A stretch of 45,237 bases of DNA from Chloroflexota bacterium (GTDB lineage Bacteria; Chloroflexota; Dormibacteria; Dormibacterales; Dormibacteraceae). Positions 16,411-25,262 of the stretch are shown here, piece by piece. How positions within the stretch are numbered: position 1 is the first letter of the stretch; every line of letters begins with the position of its first letter. Both the position numbers and the translations under genes were made by a program. The notes below the pieces were generated by a model. The model saw nothing but the letters and a program-made list of their open reading frames with translations, was not told the DNA's origin and ran no database searches. The stretch is from assembly GCA_005881025.1 (NCBI GenBank), contig VBFO01000112.1:1-45237 (forward strand), given 5' to 3'.

Positions 16411-16480
16411 TTCTTGCGCCAAACGTGCGCTTCCCGCAGCTCTGATGCGCCTTTTTGGCGCAAAACGTGCGGAATCCCGC
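16411..16480 (-). repeat. 42-bp-period direct repeat, two cores
   Basis: AAACGTGCG occurs at 16421 and 16463, exactly 42 nt apart. Each copy is preceded by a GCGCC/GGCGC-A box (minus strand CGCACGTTTGGCGC and CGCACGTTTTGCGCC). It lies between the phosphatase stop and the promoter of the secreted-protein gene. The core matches the one at 7.7 kb. Confidence 0.85.
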
Positions 16481-16484
16481 GGGG

Positions 16485-17186
16485 TCAGCCGGCGAGCTTG
16501 TCCTGCAGCTTGATCACGTCTGCTGCGGGGACCCCGGCCGCGGCGATATACGCCTCCACCCCACCCCACCTCCGGTGGACGTGCTCGAGCGCGCCGAGTA
16601 TCCACTCCGGCGGGCAGCGCAGCTCGTCGCGCATCGCCTCCAGGCGTTGAGGAGGCGCAGAGGCGAGCCACTCCGCGTAGCGACCGGCCAGGTGCACATC
16701 GGTCTCGGCAAAATCGGCAGCGATAGCGTCAGGAGGCACGCCCGCAAGGGAAAGGACCACCGCCGCGACCAGGCCCGTGCGGTCCTTGCCCGCGTAGCAG
16801 TGAAAGACGACAGGGCCTTCGACCCGCGCGATCGCACTGACCACCTGGCCGAACGCATCCTGCCGGCCGTCCAGCATGAGCCGGTAGCGCTCGTCCATGG
16901 CGGCCACGTCCGCGATCTTGCGTCCGAACTCGTCGTCGAGCACCGGCACGTGCACGTACTCGGGCCCGTAGTCCGGCGCGGCGAACGGGCTGGGGAACTT
17001 CGCCACCTCGGACTCGCTGCGCAGGTCGATGACTGTGGTGACGCCGTAGTCCCACATCGCCTGCACGCCGGCCTGGTTCAGGTTCGACACGTTGTCGGAA
17101 CGCACTGCGACGCCGCTGCGGGTCTTCCCACCTGCGAGCGGGAGGCCTCCGAGGTCGCGCGCGTTTCGACAGTCGGGCCAGTCCAG
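16485..17186 (-). CDS. Tyrosine-phosphatase-like protein (HCxxGKDRTG), probable CTG start
   Basis: A Cys-based phosphatase of the bacterial tyrosine/dual-specificity (lipid-phosphatase-like) type. The P-loop is VVFHCYAGKDRTGLVAA with catalytic Cys and Arg. The track's GTG (17105) truncates a conserved N-terminal region; the open frame reads WPDCRNARDLGGLPLAGGKTRSGVAVRSDN, matching the NFRDLGG...RSD pattern typical of the family. The only candidate start upstream is CTG 17186, 23 nt after rpsI, giving 233 residues. It is the last gene of the ribosomal super-operon, possibly by accident of position. Substrate (phosphotyrosine or phosphoinositide-like) is unknown. Confidence 0.85.
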   Translation of the reverse strand: MDWPDCRNARDLGGLPLAGGKTRSGVAVRSDNVSNLNQAGVQAMWDYGVTTVIDLRSESEVAKFPSPFAAPDYGPEYVHVPVLDDEFGRKIADVAAMDERYRLMLDGRQDAFGQVVSAIARVEGPVVFHCYAGKDRTGLVAAVVLSLAGVPPDAIAADFAETDVHLAGRYAEWLASAPPQRLEAMRDELRCPPEWILGALEHVHRRWGGVEAYIAAAGVPAADVIKLQDKLAG

Positions 17187-17209
17187 TCGCCGCCCAGGGG
17201 CGGCGACGG

Positions 17210-17602
17210 CTAGCGCTTCGTGTATTGCGGGGCTTTGCGCGCCCTCTTCAAGCCGTATTTCTTGCGCTCCTTCATGCGTGCATCTCGCGTCAGAAGGCCG
17301 GCCTTCTTCAACGCGGGACGATAATCCGGGTCGTAGTTGCAGAGCGCTCGGGCGATGCCGTGCGCGATGGCACCGGCCTGCCCACTGGTGCCTCCCCCCG
17401 CGACGCGGACGCTCACGTCGAATTTGCGCTGAGTGCTGGTGATACGAAGTGGCGCCAGCGCCGCCAGCTCGAGCACGCGACGGCCGAGAAACGCGAGGGG
17501 GTCCTTCTCATTGACAGTGATCCGGCCCTCGCCCGGCTGTATCCGCACCCGCGCCACCGCGTTCTTGCGCCGGCCGGTGCCCCGGTTGAACGTCTCAGCC
17601 AA
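17210..17602 (-). CDS. rpsI: Ribosomal protein S9
   Basis: Small-subunit protein whose C-terminal tail reaches the P-site tRNA. The 130 residues include [18 protein letters not shown] near the start, [19 protein letters not shown] in the middle and the basic end [16 protein letters not shown]; the terminal KR is as expected. The start is TTG and overlaps the rplM stop by 8 nt, the same TTG-with-8-nt-overlap layout as thiL/tsaE. The rplM-rpsI pair is universal. Confidence 0.98.
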   Translation of the reverse strand: MAETFNRGTGRRKNAVARVRIQPGEGRITVNEKDPLAFLGRRVLELAALAPLRITSTQRKFDVSVRVAGGGTSGQAGAIAHGIARALCNYDPDYRPALKKAGLLTRDARMKERKKYGLKRARKAPQYTKR

Positions 17603-18059
17603 CGTTGATATCCCCCTTCGAGTCGAAAGTGATGGGCCTGGGCTTTTGCGCCTGATGGCCGTGGTCGGCTCCGGCGTAGACGCGGAGGCGGGTCAGCATG
17701 TCCGCCCCCAGCGTGTTGCGCTGGAGCATTCCGCGCACGGCGTTCGTCACCGGGAAGGTGGGGTCGAGCTCCTGCGCCCGCCCAAGCGACCGCTTGCGCA
17801 GACCACCGGGATAGCCGGTGTACCTCGTGTATTCCTTGGTTTCCGTCTTGGTCCCCGTGACCTTCACCTTGGCGGCGTTGATCACTATCACGTGGTCGCC
17901 TGTGTTCAGGTGCGGCGTGAAGGTGGGCTTGTGCTTGCCACGCAGGACCTTGGCCACACAGCTCGCAAGGCGGCCGAGGACCTGGTCAGTGGCATCGACC
18001 ACGAACCAATCGCTCTTCAAATCCGCCGTTTTCGCCGTCCAGGTCTTCTGTTTTGTCAA
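17595..18059 (-). CDS. rplM: Ribosomal protein L13
   Basis: Early-assembling large-subunit protein. The 154 residues carry [57 protein letters not shown] and a final [16 protein letters not shown], all standard. The start is TTG with AAGGA at 6-nt spacing. It follows truA by 10 nt in the common rplQ-truA-rplM-rpsI order. Confidence 0.98.
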   Translation of the reverse strand: MTKQKTWTAKTADLKSDWFVVDATDQVLGRLASCVAKVLRGKHKPTFTPHLNTGDHVIVINAAKVKVTGTKTETKEYTRYTGYPGGLRKRSLGRAQELDPTFPVTNAVRGMLQRNTLGADMLTRLRVYAGADHGHQAQKPRPITFDSKGDINVG

Positions 18060-18069
18060 TTGAGGTCCT

Positions 18070-18804
18070 TCAGTAAATCACTTCCATCAGGGTCAAGCCC
18101 CCCGCTGGCGCAGTTTTCGGCGCCATCCGCCGGTCGCGCGCCTTGAGGACGTCGGCCACCCATCTCACCGGCTTCCTACCCCGGCCGACCTCGGCCAGCG
18201 CGCCCGCGATGCTGCGGGCCAGCCCGCGCAGGAAACCTTCCGCCACCAGCTCGAGCTCGACGAACTCACCTCGCCGCCGCACCTTCGCGGAGCGCATCTC
18301 GCGCACCCGCTGTCCGGCCGGCTCGGAGGCGGAGCAGAAGCTGGTCCAGTCGTGCTCGCCCACGAGCCCCTCGGCGGCGCTCGCCATCGCCTTGACGTCG
18401 AGCGGACCGCCCGCGAGGTGCCAGCAGCGCCCCCGGTCCAGGGCCGGCCGTCCGGGCCGGTCGAGGTAGCGGTAGCGATAGCGCCTCCAGCGAGCTGAGT
18501 AGCGGGCATGGAACGCGTCCGGCACGGCCTCTGCGCGAAGGGCGGAGACATCGTCCGGCAATCTCGCGTTGAGGGCCGCCGCCAGCCGGTCCGGTGCGAT
18601 CCTGCCGTGGAGCTGGAAGTTCACGACTTGGCCCTCCGCGTGCGCGCCCGCATCAGTGCGGCCAGCGGCGTAGACCACGTGGTCCTTGCCGGTCAGCTCG
18701 CGCAGCGCCCGCTTCAGCTCGGCTTCCACTGTCCGGCCCCGCGCCTGCTGCTGCCAGCCGGCAAATCCGCGACCGTCGTACTCGAGCACGACTTTGATAT
18801 TCAT
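18070..18804 (-). CDS. truA: tRNA pseudouridine(38-40) synthase
   Basis: TruA isomerises uridines 38-40 in the anticodon stem-loop of many tRNAs. The 244-residue protein has EYDGRGFAGWQQQ at the start, the catalytic-Asp motif AAGRTDAGAHAEGQVVNF near residue 55, and FLRGLARSIAGALAEVGRG late, as in the family. It lies between rplQ and rplM, its usual site in GC-rich Gram-positive relatives. Confidence 0.97.
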   Translation of the reverse strand: MNIKVVLEYDGRGFAGWQQQARGRTVEAELKRALRELTGKDHVVYAAGRTDAGAHAEGQVVNFQLHGRIAPDRLAAALNARLPDDVSALRAEAVPDAFHARYSARWRRYRYRYLDRPGRPALDRGRCWHLAGGPLDVKAMASAAEGLVGEHDWTSFCSASEPAGQRVREMRSAKVRRRGEFVELELVAEGFLRGLARSIAGALAEVGRGRKPVRWVADVLKARDRRMAPKTAPAGGLTLMEVIY

Positions 18805-18823
18805 TTGTAAAAAGCGCGGGTCA

Positions 18824-19177
18824 TCAGTCGACTAGTTCGATGATCACCATCGGGGCCGAGTCGCCGTGCCGCGGACCCTTGTGGATGATCCGCGTATAGC
18901 CGCCTGGCCGCTCGGCCAGGCGCGGGATGAGGTTTGAGAAAAGCCGCTCCACGACCTCGGGCTTGGAAACCTCCTCGCTGACGCGCCGGCGGGCGTTGAG
19001 GTCCTGGTCCTTGGCGGTAGTGATCAGCCGCTCGACCCACCGCCGCAGCTCCTTGGCGCGAGCCTCGGTGGTGGTGATGCGACCGCTCTCCAGCAGCGAC
19101 GTGCACAGGCCGCGCATCAGCGCCTTGCGCGAATCGGTGTCGCGGTTGAAGCGGCGACCGGATTTCTGGTGGCGCAT
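18824..19177 (-). CDS. rplQ: Ribosomal protein L17
   Basis: Large-subunit protein near the exit tunnel. From ATG 19177 the 117 residues begin MRHQKSGRRFNRDTDSRKALMRGL and include ITTTEARAKELRRWVERLIT and GGYTRIIHKGPRHGDSAPMVIIELV. The track ORF at this place (18824-19999) is an antisense-free read-through of another rpoA frame and is too long. It follows rpoA by 8 nt. Confidence 0.97.
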   Translation of the reverse strand: MRHQKSGRRFNRDTDSRKALMRGLCTSLLESGRITTTEARAKELRRWVERLITTAKDQDLNARRRVSEEVSKPEVVERLFSNLIPRLAERPGGYTRIIHKGPRHGDSAPMVIIELVD

Positions 19178-19185
19178 GAAACGAG

Positions 19186-20148
19186 CTAGCCCCGGAGGAC
19201 TGTGCCCATCTCCTCGGGCTTGATGAAGCCCTTCTCGACCAGCTTCTCCTTGATCTCGTCGAGCGACTTGCGCCCGAAGTTGCGCAGCGCCAGCAGCTCT
19301 TCTTCCTTCTTCTGCAGCAGCTGACCCACGGTCTGGATCTCGTTCGCCTTCAGGCAGTTGAACGCACGCACCGAGAGGTCGAGCTCCTCGATGGGCGTGT
19401 CCATCAAGCGGTTCTGGCTCGTCTTCTCGCCGTCCACGCCCGGCTTCTGGATCGACTCGCCGAAGTGCACGAACAGGTCCAGGTGTCTGGTGAACAGCTC
19501 GGCGGAGTGGCTGACCGCCTCCTCGGGTGACATGGTGCCGTCGGTCCAGACCTCGATGATCAGGCGGTCGAAGTCGGTGGACTGGCCGACGCGGGTCTTC
19601 TCGACGACGAAGTTCGCCTTCTCCACCGGGGAGAAGATCGAGTCGATCGGGATGACCCCGATGGGCTGGCCCTCGCGCTTGTTGCGCTCCGCAGGCACGT
19701 AGCCCTTGCCGCGCTCGACGTTGAGCTCCATCCGCAGGTGGCCCTTCGCGGCCAGCGTGCAGATGTAGAGGTCCGGGTTCACCACCTCTACGTCGGAGGT
19801 GGCCTGGACGTGCGACGCGCGCACATCGGTTGGCCCTTTGACGTCCAGCAGCAGTGTGATCGGGTCCTCGGTGAAGCTCTTGAGGCGGAGCTTCTTGAGG
19901 TTGAGGATGACCTCGGTCACGTCCTCCTTCACGTGCGGGATCGCGGTGAATTCGTGCGCCACGCCGTCGATCTGGATGGACGTAACGGCCGCGCCCCACA
20001 GCGAGGACAGCAGCACGCGGCGCAGGGTGTTCCCGAGCGTGGTCCCGAAGCCGGGGTCCAGCGGCTCGATGTCGAACTTGCCGTAGTTCGCGCTCTGCTC
20101 GAGCTTGCGAACCTGCGGCGTCACAGTCATCTGGGTGTCAATTGCCAA
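19186..20148 (-). CDS. rpoA: RNA polymerase alpha subunit
   Basis: Alpha dimer scaffold for RNA polymerase assembly and upstream-element or activator contacts. The 320-residue protein contains EPLDPGFGTTLGNTLRRVLLSSL near residue 28 (dimer and beta contacts). The C-terminal domain has PIEELDLSVRAFNCLKANEIQTVGQLL and LRNFGRKSLDEIKEKL, the helix-hairpin that binds UP elements. The start appears to be TTG 20148 with GGAG 6-7 nt upstream; ATG seven codons in is an alternative. Order rpsD-rpoA-rplQ is canonical. Confidence 0.98.
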   Translation of the reverse strand: MAIDTQMTVTPQVRKLEQSANYGKFDIEPLDPGFGTTLGNTLRRVLLSSLWGAAVTSIQIDGVAHEFTAIPHVKEDVTEVILNLKKLRLKSFTEDPITLLLDVKGPTDVRASHVQATSDVEVVNPDLYICTLAAKGHLRMELNVERGKGYVPAERNKREGQPIGVIPIDSIFSPVEKANFVVEKTRVGQSTDFDRLIIEVWTDGTMSPEEAVSHSAELFTRHLDLFVHFGESIQKPGVDGEKTSQNRLMDTPIEELDLSVRAFNCLKANEIQTVGQLLQKKEEELLALRNFGRKSLDEIKEKLVEKGFIKPEEMGTVLRG

Positions 20149-20174
20149 GGGTGTCTCCTAACCTCCGTCCCGCA

Positions 20175-20795
20175 TTACCGGGAATAGAACTCGACGATCA
20201 ACTGCTCTTCCACGCCCGACTCCATCTCGTGCCGATCCGGCCGAGCCAGGATCTTTGCCGTCTTGTCCTCTCCGTTGAAGGAGAGCCAGGACGGGACGGG
20301 GCGGACCTTCGATGCCTCGAGGGCCACGTCGATGACCCCGTTGGCCGGCTTCACCTTGAGCACATCGCCCGGCTTCAGCTGGTAGGACGGCACGTTCACT
20401 GTCTTGCCGTTCACCTCGAAATGCCGGTGCGTCACGAGCTGCCGCGCCTGCTTGCGCGACGTGCCCAAACCAAGCCGGTAGATCACGTTGTCGAGCCGCG
20501 ACTCCAGGTGGCGCAGGAGGTTGATTCCGGTCACTCCCGGCTCCCTCGACGCCTGGTCGAAATAGTTGCGGAACTGCTTCTCGAGCAACCCGTAGATGCG
20601 GCGGGCCTTCTGCTTCGCGCGGAGCTGCAGGCCATAGTCGGACGTCTTGCGCTTGCGCGCCTGGCCGTGCATGCCGGGCGCGAACGCGCGACGCTCGATC
20701 GCGCACTTGGGCGTGTAGCAGCGCTCGCCCTTCAGGTAGAGCTTCGCGCCTTCGCGGCGGCAGAAGCGGCAGACGGGGCCGCTGTAGTTCGCCAT
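20175..20795 (-). CDS. rpsD: Ribosomal protein S4 (zinc-binding form)
   Basis: Nucleates 30S assembly on 16S rRNA. From ATG 20795 ([16 protein letters not shown]) it is 206 residues, with CRFC and a later ERCYTPKC making a four-cysteine zinc site, so this is the C+ form. The S4 RNA-binding domain is LESRLDNVIYRLGLGTSRKQARQLVTHRHFEVNGK. The track start ten codons upstream is rejected: TAATG joins the rpsK stop to this ATG, with GGAGG 8 nt before. In some bacteria S4 represses its own operon; no such structure is evident here. Confidence 0.97.
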   Translation of the reverse strand: MANYSGPVCRFCRREGAKLYLKGERCYTPKCAIERRAFAPGMHGQARKRKTSDYGLQLRAKQKARRIYGLLEKQFRNYFDQASREPGVTGINLLRHLESRLDNVIYRLGLGTSRKQARQLVTHRHFEVNGKTVNVPSYQLKPGDVLKVKPANGVIDVALEASKVRPVPSWLSFNGEDKTAKILARPDRHEMESGVEEQLIVEFYSR

Positions 20796-21190
20796 TACAC
20801 GCGCCTCCGCTTGGGCGGGCGGCAACCGTTGTGCGGGATGGGCGTGACGTCGGTGATCGCGCTCACCTCGAGCCCGGTCGCCTGCAGCGAGCGGATGGCG
20901 GCCTCACGGCCGGCGCCCGGCCCGCGCACGAAGACCTCGATCGAGCGCATGCCGTGCTCCAGCGCCTTCTTCGCGGTGGCCTCGGCCGTGACCTGGGCCG
21001 CGAATGGCGTCGACTTGCGGCTGCCCTTGAAACCCTGGGCGCCCGCACTTCCCCAAGAGATGACGTTCCCGTCGATGTCGCTGATCGAGATGATGGTGTT
21101 GTTGAACGTGCTCTGGATGTGAGCCTGTCCGTTGACGATGTTCTTGCGCTCGCGCCGGCGGGTCCTGACGACCTTCTTCTGCTTGGTCAC
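20795..21190 (-). CDS. rpsK: Ribosomal protein S11
   Basis: Platform protein of the 30S subunit. The 131 residues have a basic N-terminus [58 protein letters not shown] and an end [18 protein letters not shown], all diagnostic. GTG start in a GTGA overlap with rpsM; the stop shares an A with the rpsD start. Confidence 0.98.
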   Translation of the reverse strand: MTKQKKVVRTRRRERKNIVNGQAHIQSTFNNTIISISDIDGNVISWGSAGAQGFKGSRKSTPFAAQVTAEATAKKALEHGMRSIEVFVRGPGAGREAAIRSLQATGLEVSAITDVTPIPHNGCRPPKRRRV

Positions 21191-21585
21191 TTACCGGCTT
21201 TCACCTTCTTCTTGCCCGCGACCGCACGCTTGGGTCCGCGCCGGCTGCGCGCATTGGTGCGCGTGCGCTGGCCGTGCACCGGCAGGCCGCGGCGATGCCG
21301 CTGGCCGCGATAGGAGCCGATCTCGGTCATGCGCTTGATGTTGGTGGCCACGTCGCGCCGGAGGTCGCCCTCGATGAGCAGCTCCTTGGCGGTGGCCATC
21401 CTGTCGATGATCTGGCGCAGGCGGGTGACCTCATCGTCAGTGAGGTCTTTCACGCGTGTGTCCGGGTTGATTCCGGCGGTCTTGATCAGCTTCTGGGCTG
21501 TCGTGTTGCCGATGCCGTGGATGTACGTGAGGGAGATGACCGCGCGCTTCTGCGGGGGTATGTCGACGCCGGCGATCCTCGCCAT
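21187..21585 (-). CDS. rpsM: Ribosomal protein S13
   Basis: Head protein of the 30S that contacts the 50S and P-site tRNA. The 132 residues contain [30 protein letters not shown], then [30 protein letters not shown] and a lysine-rich end. Starts 17 nt after rpmJ. The spc/alpha boundary here therefore has no room for a leader, unlike the three large gaps upstream. Confidence 0.98.
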   Translation of the reverse strand: MARIAGVDIPPQKRAVISLTYIHGIGNTTAQKLIKTAGINPDTRVKDLTDDEVTRLRQIIDRMATAKELLIEGDLRRDVATNIKRMTEIGSYRGQRHRRGLPVHGQRTRTNARSRRGPKRAVAGKKKVKAGK

Positions 21586-21602
21586 ATAGCTCCTCTAGCT
21601 CC

Positions 21603-21719
21603 TCAGCCCTGTCGCTGTTTGTGCTTGGGCGTCTTGGAGCAGATCACTCTGACCACCCCATTCCGCTTGATCACCTTGCAGCTGGGACACATCTTCCGAA
21701 CCGACGGCCGTACCTTCAT
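21603..21719 (-). CDS. rpmJ: Ribosomal protein L36
   Basis: Too short for the ORF track. The frame reads [28 protein letters not shown] and ends KHKQRQG, 38 residues. The zinc ligands C-x2-C, C and H are present, so this is the zinc-binding form. Its ATG overlaps the infA stop (ATGA). The order infA-rpmJ-rpsM is conserved in bacteria. Confidence 0.97.
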   Translation of the reverse strand: MKVRPSVRKMCPSCKVIKRNGVVRVICSKTPKHKQRQG

Positions 21720-21955
21720 CTCCTGATCTCTCTAATCCGCCCACGCGAGTGATCGCTCTCCGCCAGCTCGACCCCGACCTTGTCGCCGGCCAGGAGCCGG
21801 GTGAAGCGGGTGCCGGCGCGATCGGCAACGTGGGCGAGGACCTTGGCCCCGTTCTCGAGCTCAACCCTGTACACGCCGTTGGGGAGAGGCTCCAGGACGA
21901 CCCCCTTCACGAGCGGGGGACGCCGGGGCACGAACGGCGATTGTACCAAACTCAC
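21716..21955 (-). CDS. infA: Translation initiation factor IF-1
   Basis: Binds the ribosomal A site during initiation. The 79-residue OB-fold protein has [26 protein letters not shown], then [22 protein letters not shown]. The N-terminus [16 protein letters not shown] is longer and different from the usual MAKKDVIEVEG, and the SGKMRMN-like stretch is replaced by ADRAGTRF, so it is a divergent IF-1. GTG start overlapping the map stop (GTGA). Confidence 0.93.
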   Translation of the reverse strand: MSLVQSPFVPRRPPLVKGVVLEPLPNGVYRVELENGAKVLAHVADRAGTRFTRLLAGDKVGVELAESDHSRGRIREIRR

Positions 21956-22719
21956 CGGCTGGCCTTGGCCGGGGGGAGGGCGGTGAGGACTAGGGGGCCC
22001 GACTCGGTGACGGCCACCGTGTGCTCGAAGTACGCGGAGAGCGAGCCGTCGGCGGTGCAGATGGTCCAGCCGTCGGGCTTCATGAACACCTCGTAGGAGC
22101 CGGCGTTGACCATCGGCTCGATCGCCAGGGTCATCCCTGCCTTGAGCCGGGGCGGGGTGCCCGGGCGGCCGAAGTTGGGCACCTGGGGGTCCTCGTGCAT
22201 CTGGCGCCCGATCCCGTGACCGACGAACTGCCGGATGACCGAGAAGCCCGCCTTCTCGACGTGCTCCTGGATGGCGTTTGAGATGTCACCCAGCCAGCCG
22301 CCCGGCTGGGCCTTGGCAATTCCAACGTAGAGGGCCTCCTCGGTCACCTTGATCAGGCGCTTGCCCTCGGCGGAGACGTTGCCGACCCCGACCGTGATCC
22401 CGACGTCGGCCCAGAAGCCCTCGAGGATCAGCCCCAGGTCCAGGCTGACCAGGTCCCCGTCCGCGATCTTGCGGTTGCCAGGGATGCCGTGGACCGCCTC
22501 ATCGTTGATGGACACGCAGATCGACTTCGGGAAGCCGTTGTAGCCCAAAAAGCCGGGAGCCGCCCCGCCCTCGCGAATGAGCTTGTCGGCGATCCGGTCC
22601 AGCTCGAGAGTGCGGACGCCAGGCTCGCAGGCGGCCTTGAGGGGAGGCAGCACGGAGGCCAGGAGCCTGCCCGCGCGCGCCATCAGGTCGATCTCGTACT
22701 TGGTTTTGTAGGTGATCAA
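21952..22719 (-). CDS. map: Methionine aminopeptidase, type I
   Basis: Removes initiator methionine from nascent proteins with a di-metal site. The 255 residues contain GFPKSICVSINDEAVHGIPG, VSLDLGLILEGFWADVGITV (Asp ligands), FVGHGIGRQMHEDPQVPNFG (His ligand) and LAIEPMVNAG (Glu ligand). The start is TTG, in a TTGA overlap with the adk stop, the only such case in this window. Order secY-adk-map-infA is classical. Confidence 0.98.
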   Translation of the reverse strand: MITYKTKYEIDLMARAGRLLASVLPPLKAACEPGVRTLELDRIADKLIREGGAAPGFLGYNGFPKSICVSINDEAVHGIPGNRKIADGDLVSLDLGLILEGFWADVGITVGVGNVSAEGKRLIKVTEEALYVGIAKAQPGGWLGDISNAIQEHVEKAGFSVIRQFVGHGIGRQMHEDPQVPNFGRPGTPPRLKAGMTLAIEPMVNAGSYEVFMKPDGWTICTADGSLSAYFEHTVAVTESGPLVLTALPPAKASR

Positions 22720-23357
22720 TTGGTGACTCGAGCCTTCTCCAGAGCCGAAAGTACGCTGCCGTGGATCTCATCGATTGTGCCCACGCCCTCGATCTCGGAA
22801 ACCAGATGCCTGGCGCGGTAGTAATCCAGCAGGGGCAGCGTCTTCTCCAGGTAGATCTCGATCCGGTGCTTGACGGCATCGGGCTTGTCGTCGTCCCGCT
22901 GCACGAGCTTCGTCCCGTCGGCAGGGCAGGTTCTGGTCCCGGGCGGATACGTCTTCTGATCGACGGGGCAGGTCATCCGGCCCGCCAGCCGCTTCACCAG
23001 CTCCGACGTCTCGACCTTGAGGTAGAGGACGCGGTCGAAGGCTTTGCTGAGCTCGGTGAGCAGCTCGTCCAGGGCCTGCGCCTGGGGGATGGTACGGGGA
23101 AAGCCGTCCATGATGAAGCCGTTGACGCAGTCGGGCTGTGCCAGCCGGTTGCGAATGATGCCGATCATCACGTCGTCGGGGACGTAGCCGCCGGCGGCCA
23201 TGATGGGCTTTGCTTTCAGGCCCAGCGGGGTGCCGGCCGCGACCTCGTTGCGGAGGATGTCGCCTGTGGCGATGTGTGGGATGTCGAAGCGCTTGTGCAG
23301 CATCTCCGCCTGAGTCCCTTTACCGCTGCCGGGGGGGCCATACAGAAGCAGGTTCAC
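22716..23357 (-). CDS. adk: Adenylate kinase with shortened Cys-bearing LID
   Basis: Interconverts 2 ADP with ATP and AMP. The 213 residues begin NLLLYGPPGSGKGTQAEML (P-loop), then HIATGDILRNEVAAGTPLG (AMP site), GFIMDGFPRTIPQAQAL and RLAGRMTCPV. The LID reads CPVDQKTY, then CPADGTKLVQRDDD. It has two cysteines, each followed after two residues by Asp, rather than the four-Cys zinc LID or the Cys-less form. Metal binding by Cys2Asp2 is possible but unproven. GTG start 22 nt after secY. Confidence 0.96.
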   Translation of the reverse strand: MNLLLYGPPGSGKGTQAEMLHKRFDIPHIATGDILRNEVAAGTPLGLKAKPIMAAGGYVPDDVMIGIIRNRLAQPDCVNGFIMDGFPRTIPQAQALDELLTELSKAFDRVLYLKVETSELVKRLAGRMTCPVDQKTYPPGTRTCPADGTKLVQRDDDKPDAVKHRIEIYLEKTLPLLDYYRARHLVSEIEGVGTIDEIHGSVLSALEKARVTN

Positions 23358-23379
23358 CGAGCGCCGGCTCTCGAGCCCG

Positions 23380-24711
23380 TCATGTGATGAAGCCGCGGTA
23401 CTGGCGCATCACGAGCTGCGTCTGCAGCTGTTTCATCGTGTCCAGCGCAACACCGACCACGATCAGGATCGCGGTGCCTCCCAGGTACATCTGGTTATGA
23501 GGGATGCCCGAGATCTTGGCCGTGGCAATGGGCAGGATGACAGTGATGAAGCCGAGGAAGCACGCGCCTGCGAATGTGACGCGGTTCATGACCGCGGCGA
23601 GGTAGTCCTCAGTGGGCCGGCCCGGACGTATGCCGGGGATGAAGCTCGAATAGCGTTTGAGGTTGTCGGCCACGTCGTGGACCTCAAACGTGATGGCCGT
23701 ATAGAAGTACGTGAACGCGAACGTGAAGACGAAATAGAGGACGTTGTAGGTGATCGCCATCGGCAGGTTCGTGGTGTCGGGCGCGAAGTTGCCCTGTATC
23801 CAGTGCGCGGCCTTGTAGTACCAGGTGTCGACAGGCGCGGCGTTGAAGTAGTTGGCCACGATCGTCGGCAGGAACATGACCGAGATGGCGAAGATGATCG
23901 GGATCACTCCCGCATGATTGACGCGCAAGGGTAGGAAGCTGGCTCGACTCTGAACCTGTCTGAGCCCGACCGTGCGCTGCGCGGATTGGATGGGTATCTT
24001 CCGCACCGCCTGCTGCACCTCGATGATGACGGCGGTCATGATCAGGGCCACCGCGCCGAAGATGATGAAGGGGATGTAGTCGGCCAGGCCGCCGCCAGTC
24101 GATCGCCCCGCGAACACTGACGCGACGCCCGCTGGACCGCGGCCGATGATGCCCGCGAAGATGATCAGCGAGACACCGTTGCCGATGCCGTACTCAGTGA
24201 TGAGCTCGCCGAACCACATGATCATCACGGTTCCGGCGGTGAGGGTGAGGATGATCTCGAGACGAGGGAACCAGTCCAGGGCTGGGAGGATGGCCGGGGT
24301 CGTGTTCTGGAACAGCACCGTGAAGCCGTACGCCTGACCGGCTCCGAGCGCGACGGTCAGGTAGCGGCTCCAGCGCTGGATGCGCCGCCGTCCCATCTCG
24401 CCTTCCTTCTGGATCTCCTTGATGCGCTCGGAGATCACAGTCATCAGCTGCATGATGATCGTGGCGTTGATGTACGGGTTCATGCCCATCGCGACGACGC
24501 TGAAGCGCGAGAGGCCACCGCCTGAAAACAGGTCGAGCAGTCCCAGCAGCGGCTGAGCGTTGAAGAGTGCGGCGAGGGCGGCGGGCTGCGCCTGTGGCAG
24601 GGCGATGTTTGCGAAGAGGCGGAAGATGATCAGGATTCCGCCGGTGAAGAGAATCTTGTTGCGGAGCTCCGGCAGCCGAAGGGCGTTGACGAGCGCCTCG
24701 AAGAGATTCAT
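23380..24711 (-). CDS. secY: Protein translocase subunit SecY
   Basis: Forms the membrane channel for protein export and insertion. The 443-residue protein has about ten hydrophobic helices. Signature segments are FSGGGLSRFSVVAMGMNPYINATIIMQL, RKIPIQSAQRTVGLRQVQSRASFLPLRVNHAGVIPIIFA and a C-terminal YLGGTAILIVVGVALDTMKQLQTQLVMRQYRGF. It lies 3 nt after rplO, in the normal spc order. Confidence 0.98.
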   Translation of the reverse strand: MNLFEALVNALRLPELRNKILFTGGILIIFRLFANIALPQAQPAALAALFNAQPLLGLLDLFSGGGLSRFSVVAMGMNPYINATIIMQLMTVISERIKEIQKEGEMGRRRIQRWSRYLTVALGAGQAYGFTVLFQNTTPAILPALDWFPRLEIILTLTAGTVMIMWFGELITEYGIGNGVSLIIFAGIIGRGPAGVASVFAGRSTGGGLADYIPFIIFGAVALIMTAVIIEVQQAVRKIPIQSAQRTVGLRQVQSRASFLPLRVNHAGVIPIIFAISVMFLPTIVANYFNAAPVDTWYYKAAHWIQGNFAPDTTNLPMAITYNVLYFVFTFAFTYFYTAITFEVHDVADNLKRYSSFIPGIRPGRPTEDYLAAVMNRVTFAGACFLGFITVILPIATAKISGIPHNQMYLGGTAILIVVGVALDTMKQLQTQLVMRQYRGFIT

Positions 24712-24714
24712 CGC

Positions 24715-25257
24715 TCAGGCCTCTGCGGGAGAGCTACTCGCTTCAGTTACTTCCGGTACTTCCGGTTTCGGCGCCGCCGCCCTGGACTGGGATCGCTTGG
24801 GGCCGCGGACACGCTTCTCGCCCAGCACCTTCACGCTGCCGCCCTTCGACTCGATCGCGGCGCGCGCGCTGTTGCTGAAGGCGTGCGCCTCGACGATCAG
24901 CTTGCGGTTCAGGTCGCCAGTGCCAAGGACCTTGATCTCCTCGCCCGCACGGACAAGGCCCGCCTCGACCAGCACCTCCGCGTCGATGGTGGCGCCGTCG
25001 CCAAAGCGACGCAGCTTGGAGATGTTGACCACGGCGTAGGTCTTCTTGAAGGGATTCTTGAAGCCGGGCAGCTTCGGGATGCGCTGGGCGTAGGGCATCT
25101 GGCCGCCCTCGAAGCCGAGGCGGAACCCCTCGCTGCGGGCGTTCTGTCCCTTCTGGCCGCGGCCTGAGGTCTTGCCCCGGCCTGACCCGGTCCCACGCCC
25201 GACACGCTGCTTCTTCGAGCGCGATCCGGCCGGTGACTTGAGCTCGTGGAGCTGCAT
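24715..25257 (-). CDS. rplO: Ribosomal protein L15 with extended C-terminus
   Basis: Late-assembling 50S protein. N-terminus MQLHELKSPAGSRSKKQRVGRGTGSGRGKTSGRGQKGQ and GFEGGQMPYAQRIPKLPGF are diagnostic, as is LNRKLIVEAHAFSNSARAAIESKGG. At 180 residues it exceeds the usual 145-150 by an Ala/Pro/Glu/Ser-rich tail after KRVRGPKRSQ, in line with tails on other ribosomal proteins in this cluster. Confidence 0.97.
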   Translation of the reverse strand: MQLHELKSPAGSRSKKQRVGRGTGSGRGKTSGRGQKGQNARSEGFRLGFEGGQMPYAQRIPKLPGFKNPFKKTYAVVNISKLRRFGDGATIDAEVLVEAGLVRAGEEIKVLGTGDLNRKLIVEAHAFSNSARAAIESKGGSVKVLGEKRVRGPKRSQSRAAAPKPEVPEVTEASSSPAEA

Positions 25258-25262
25258 CTGTC

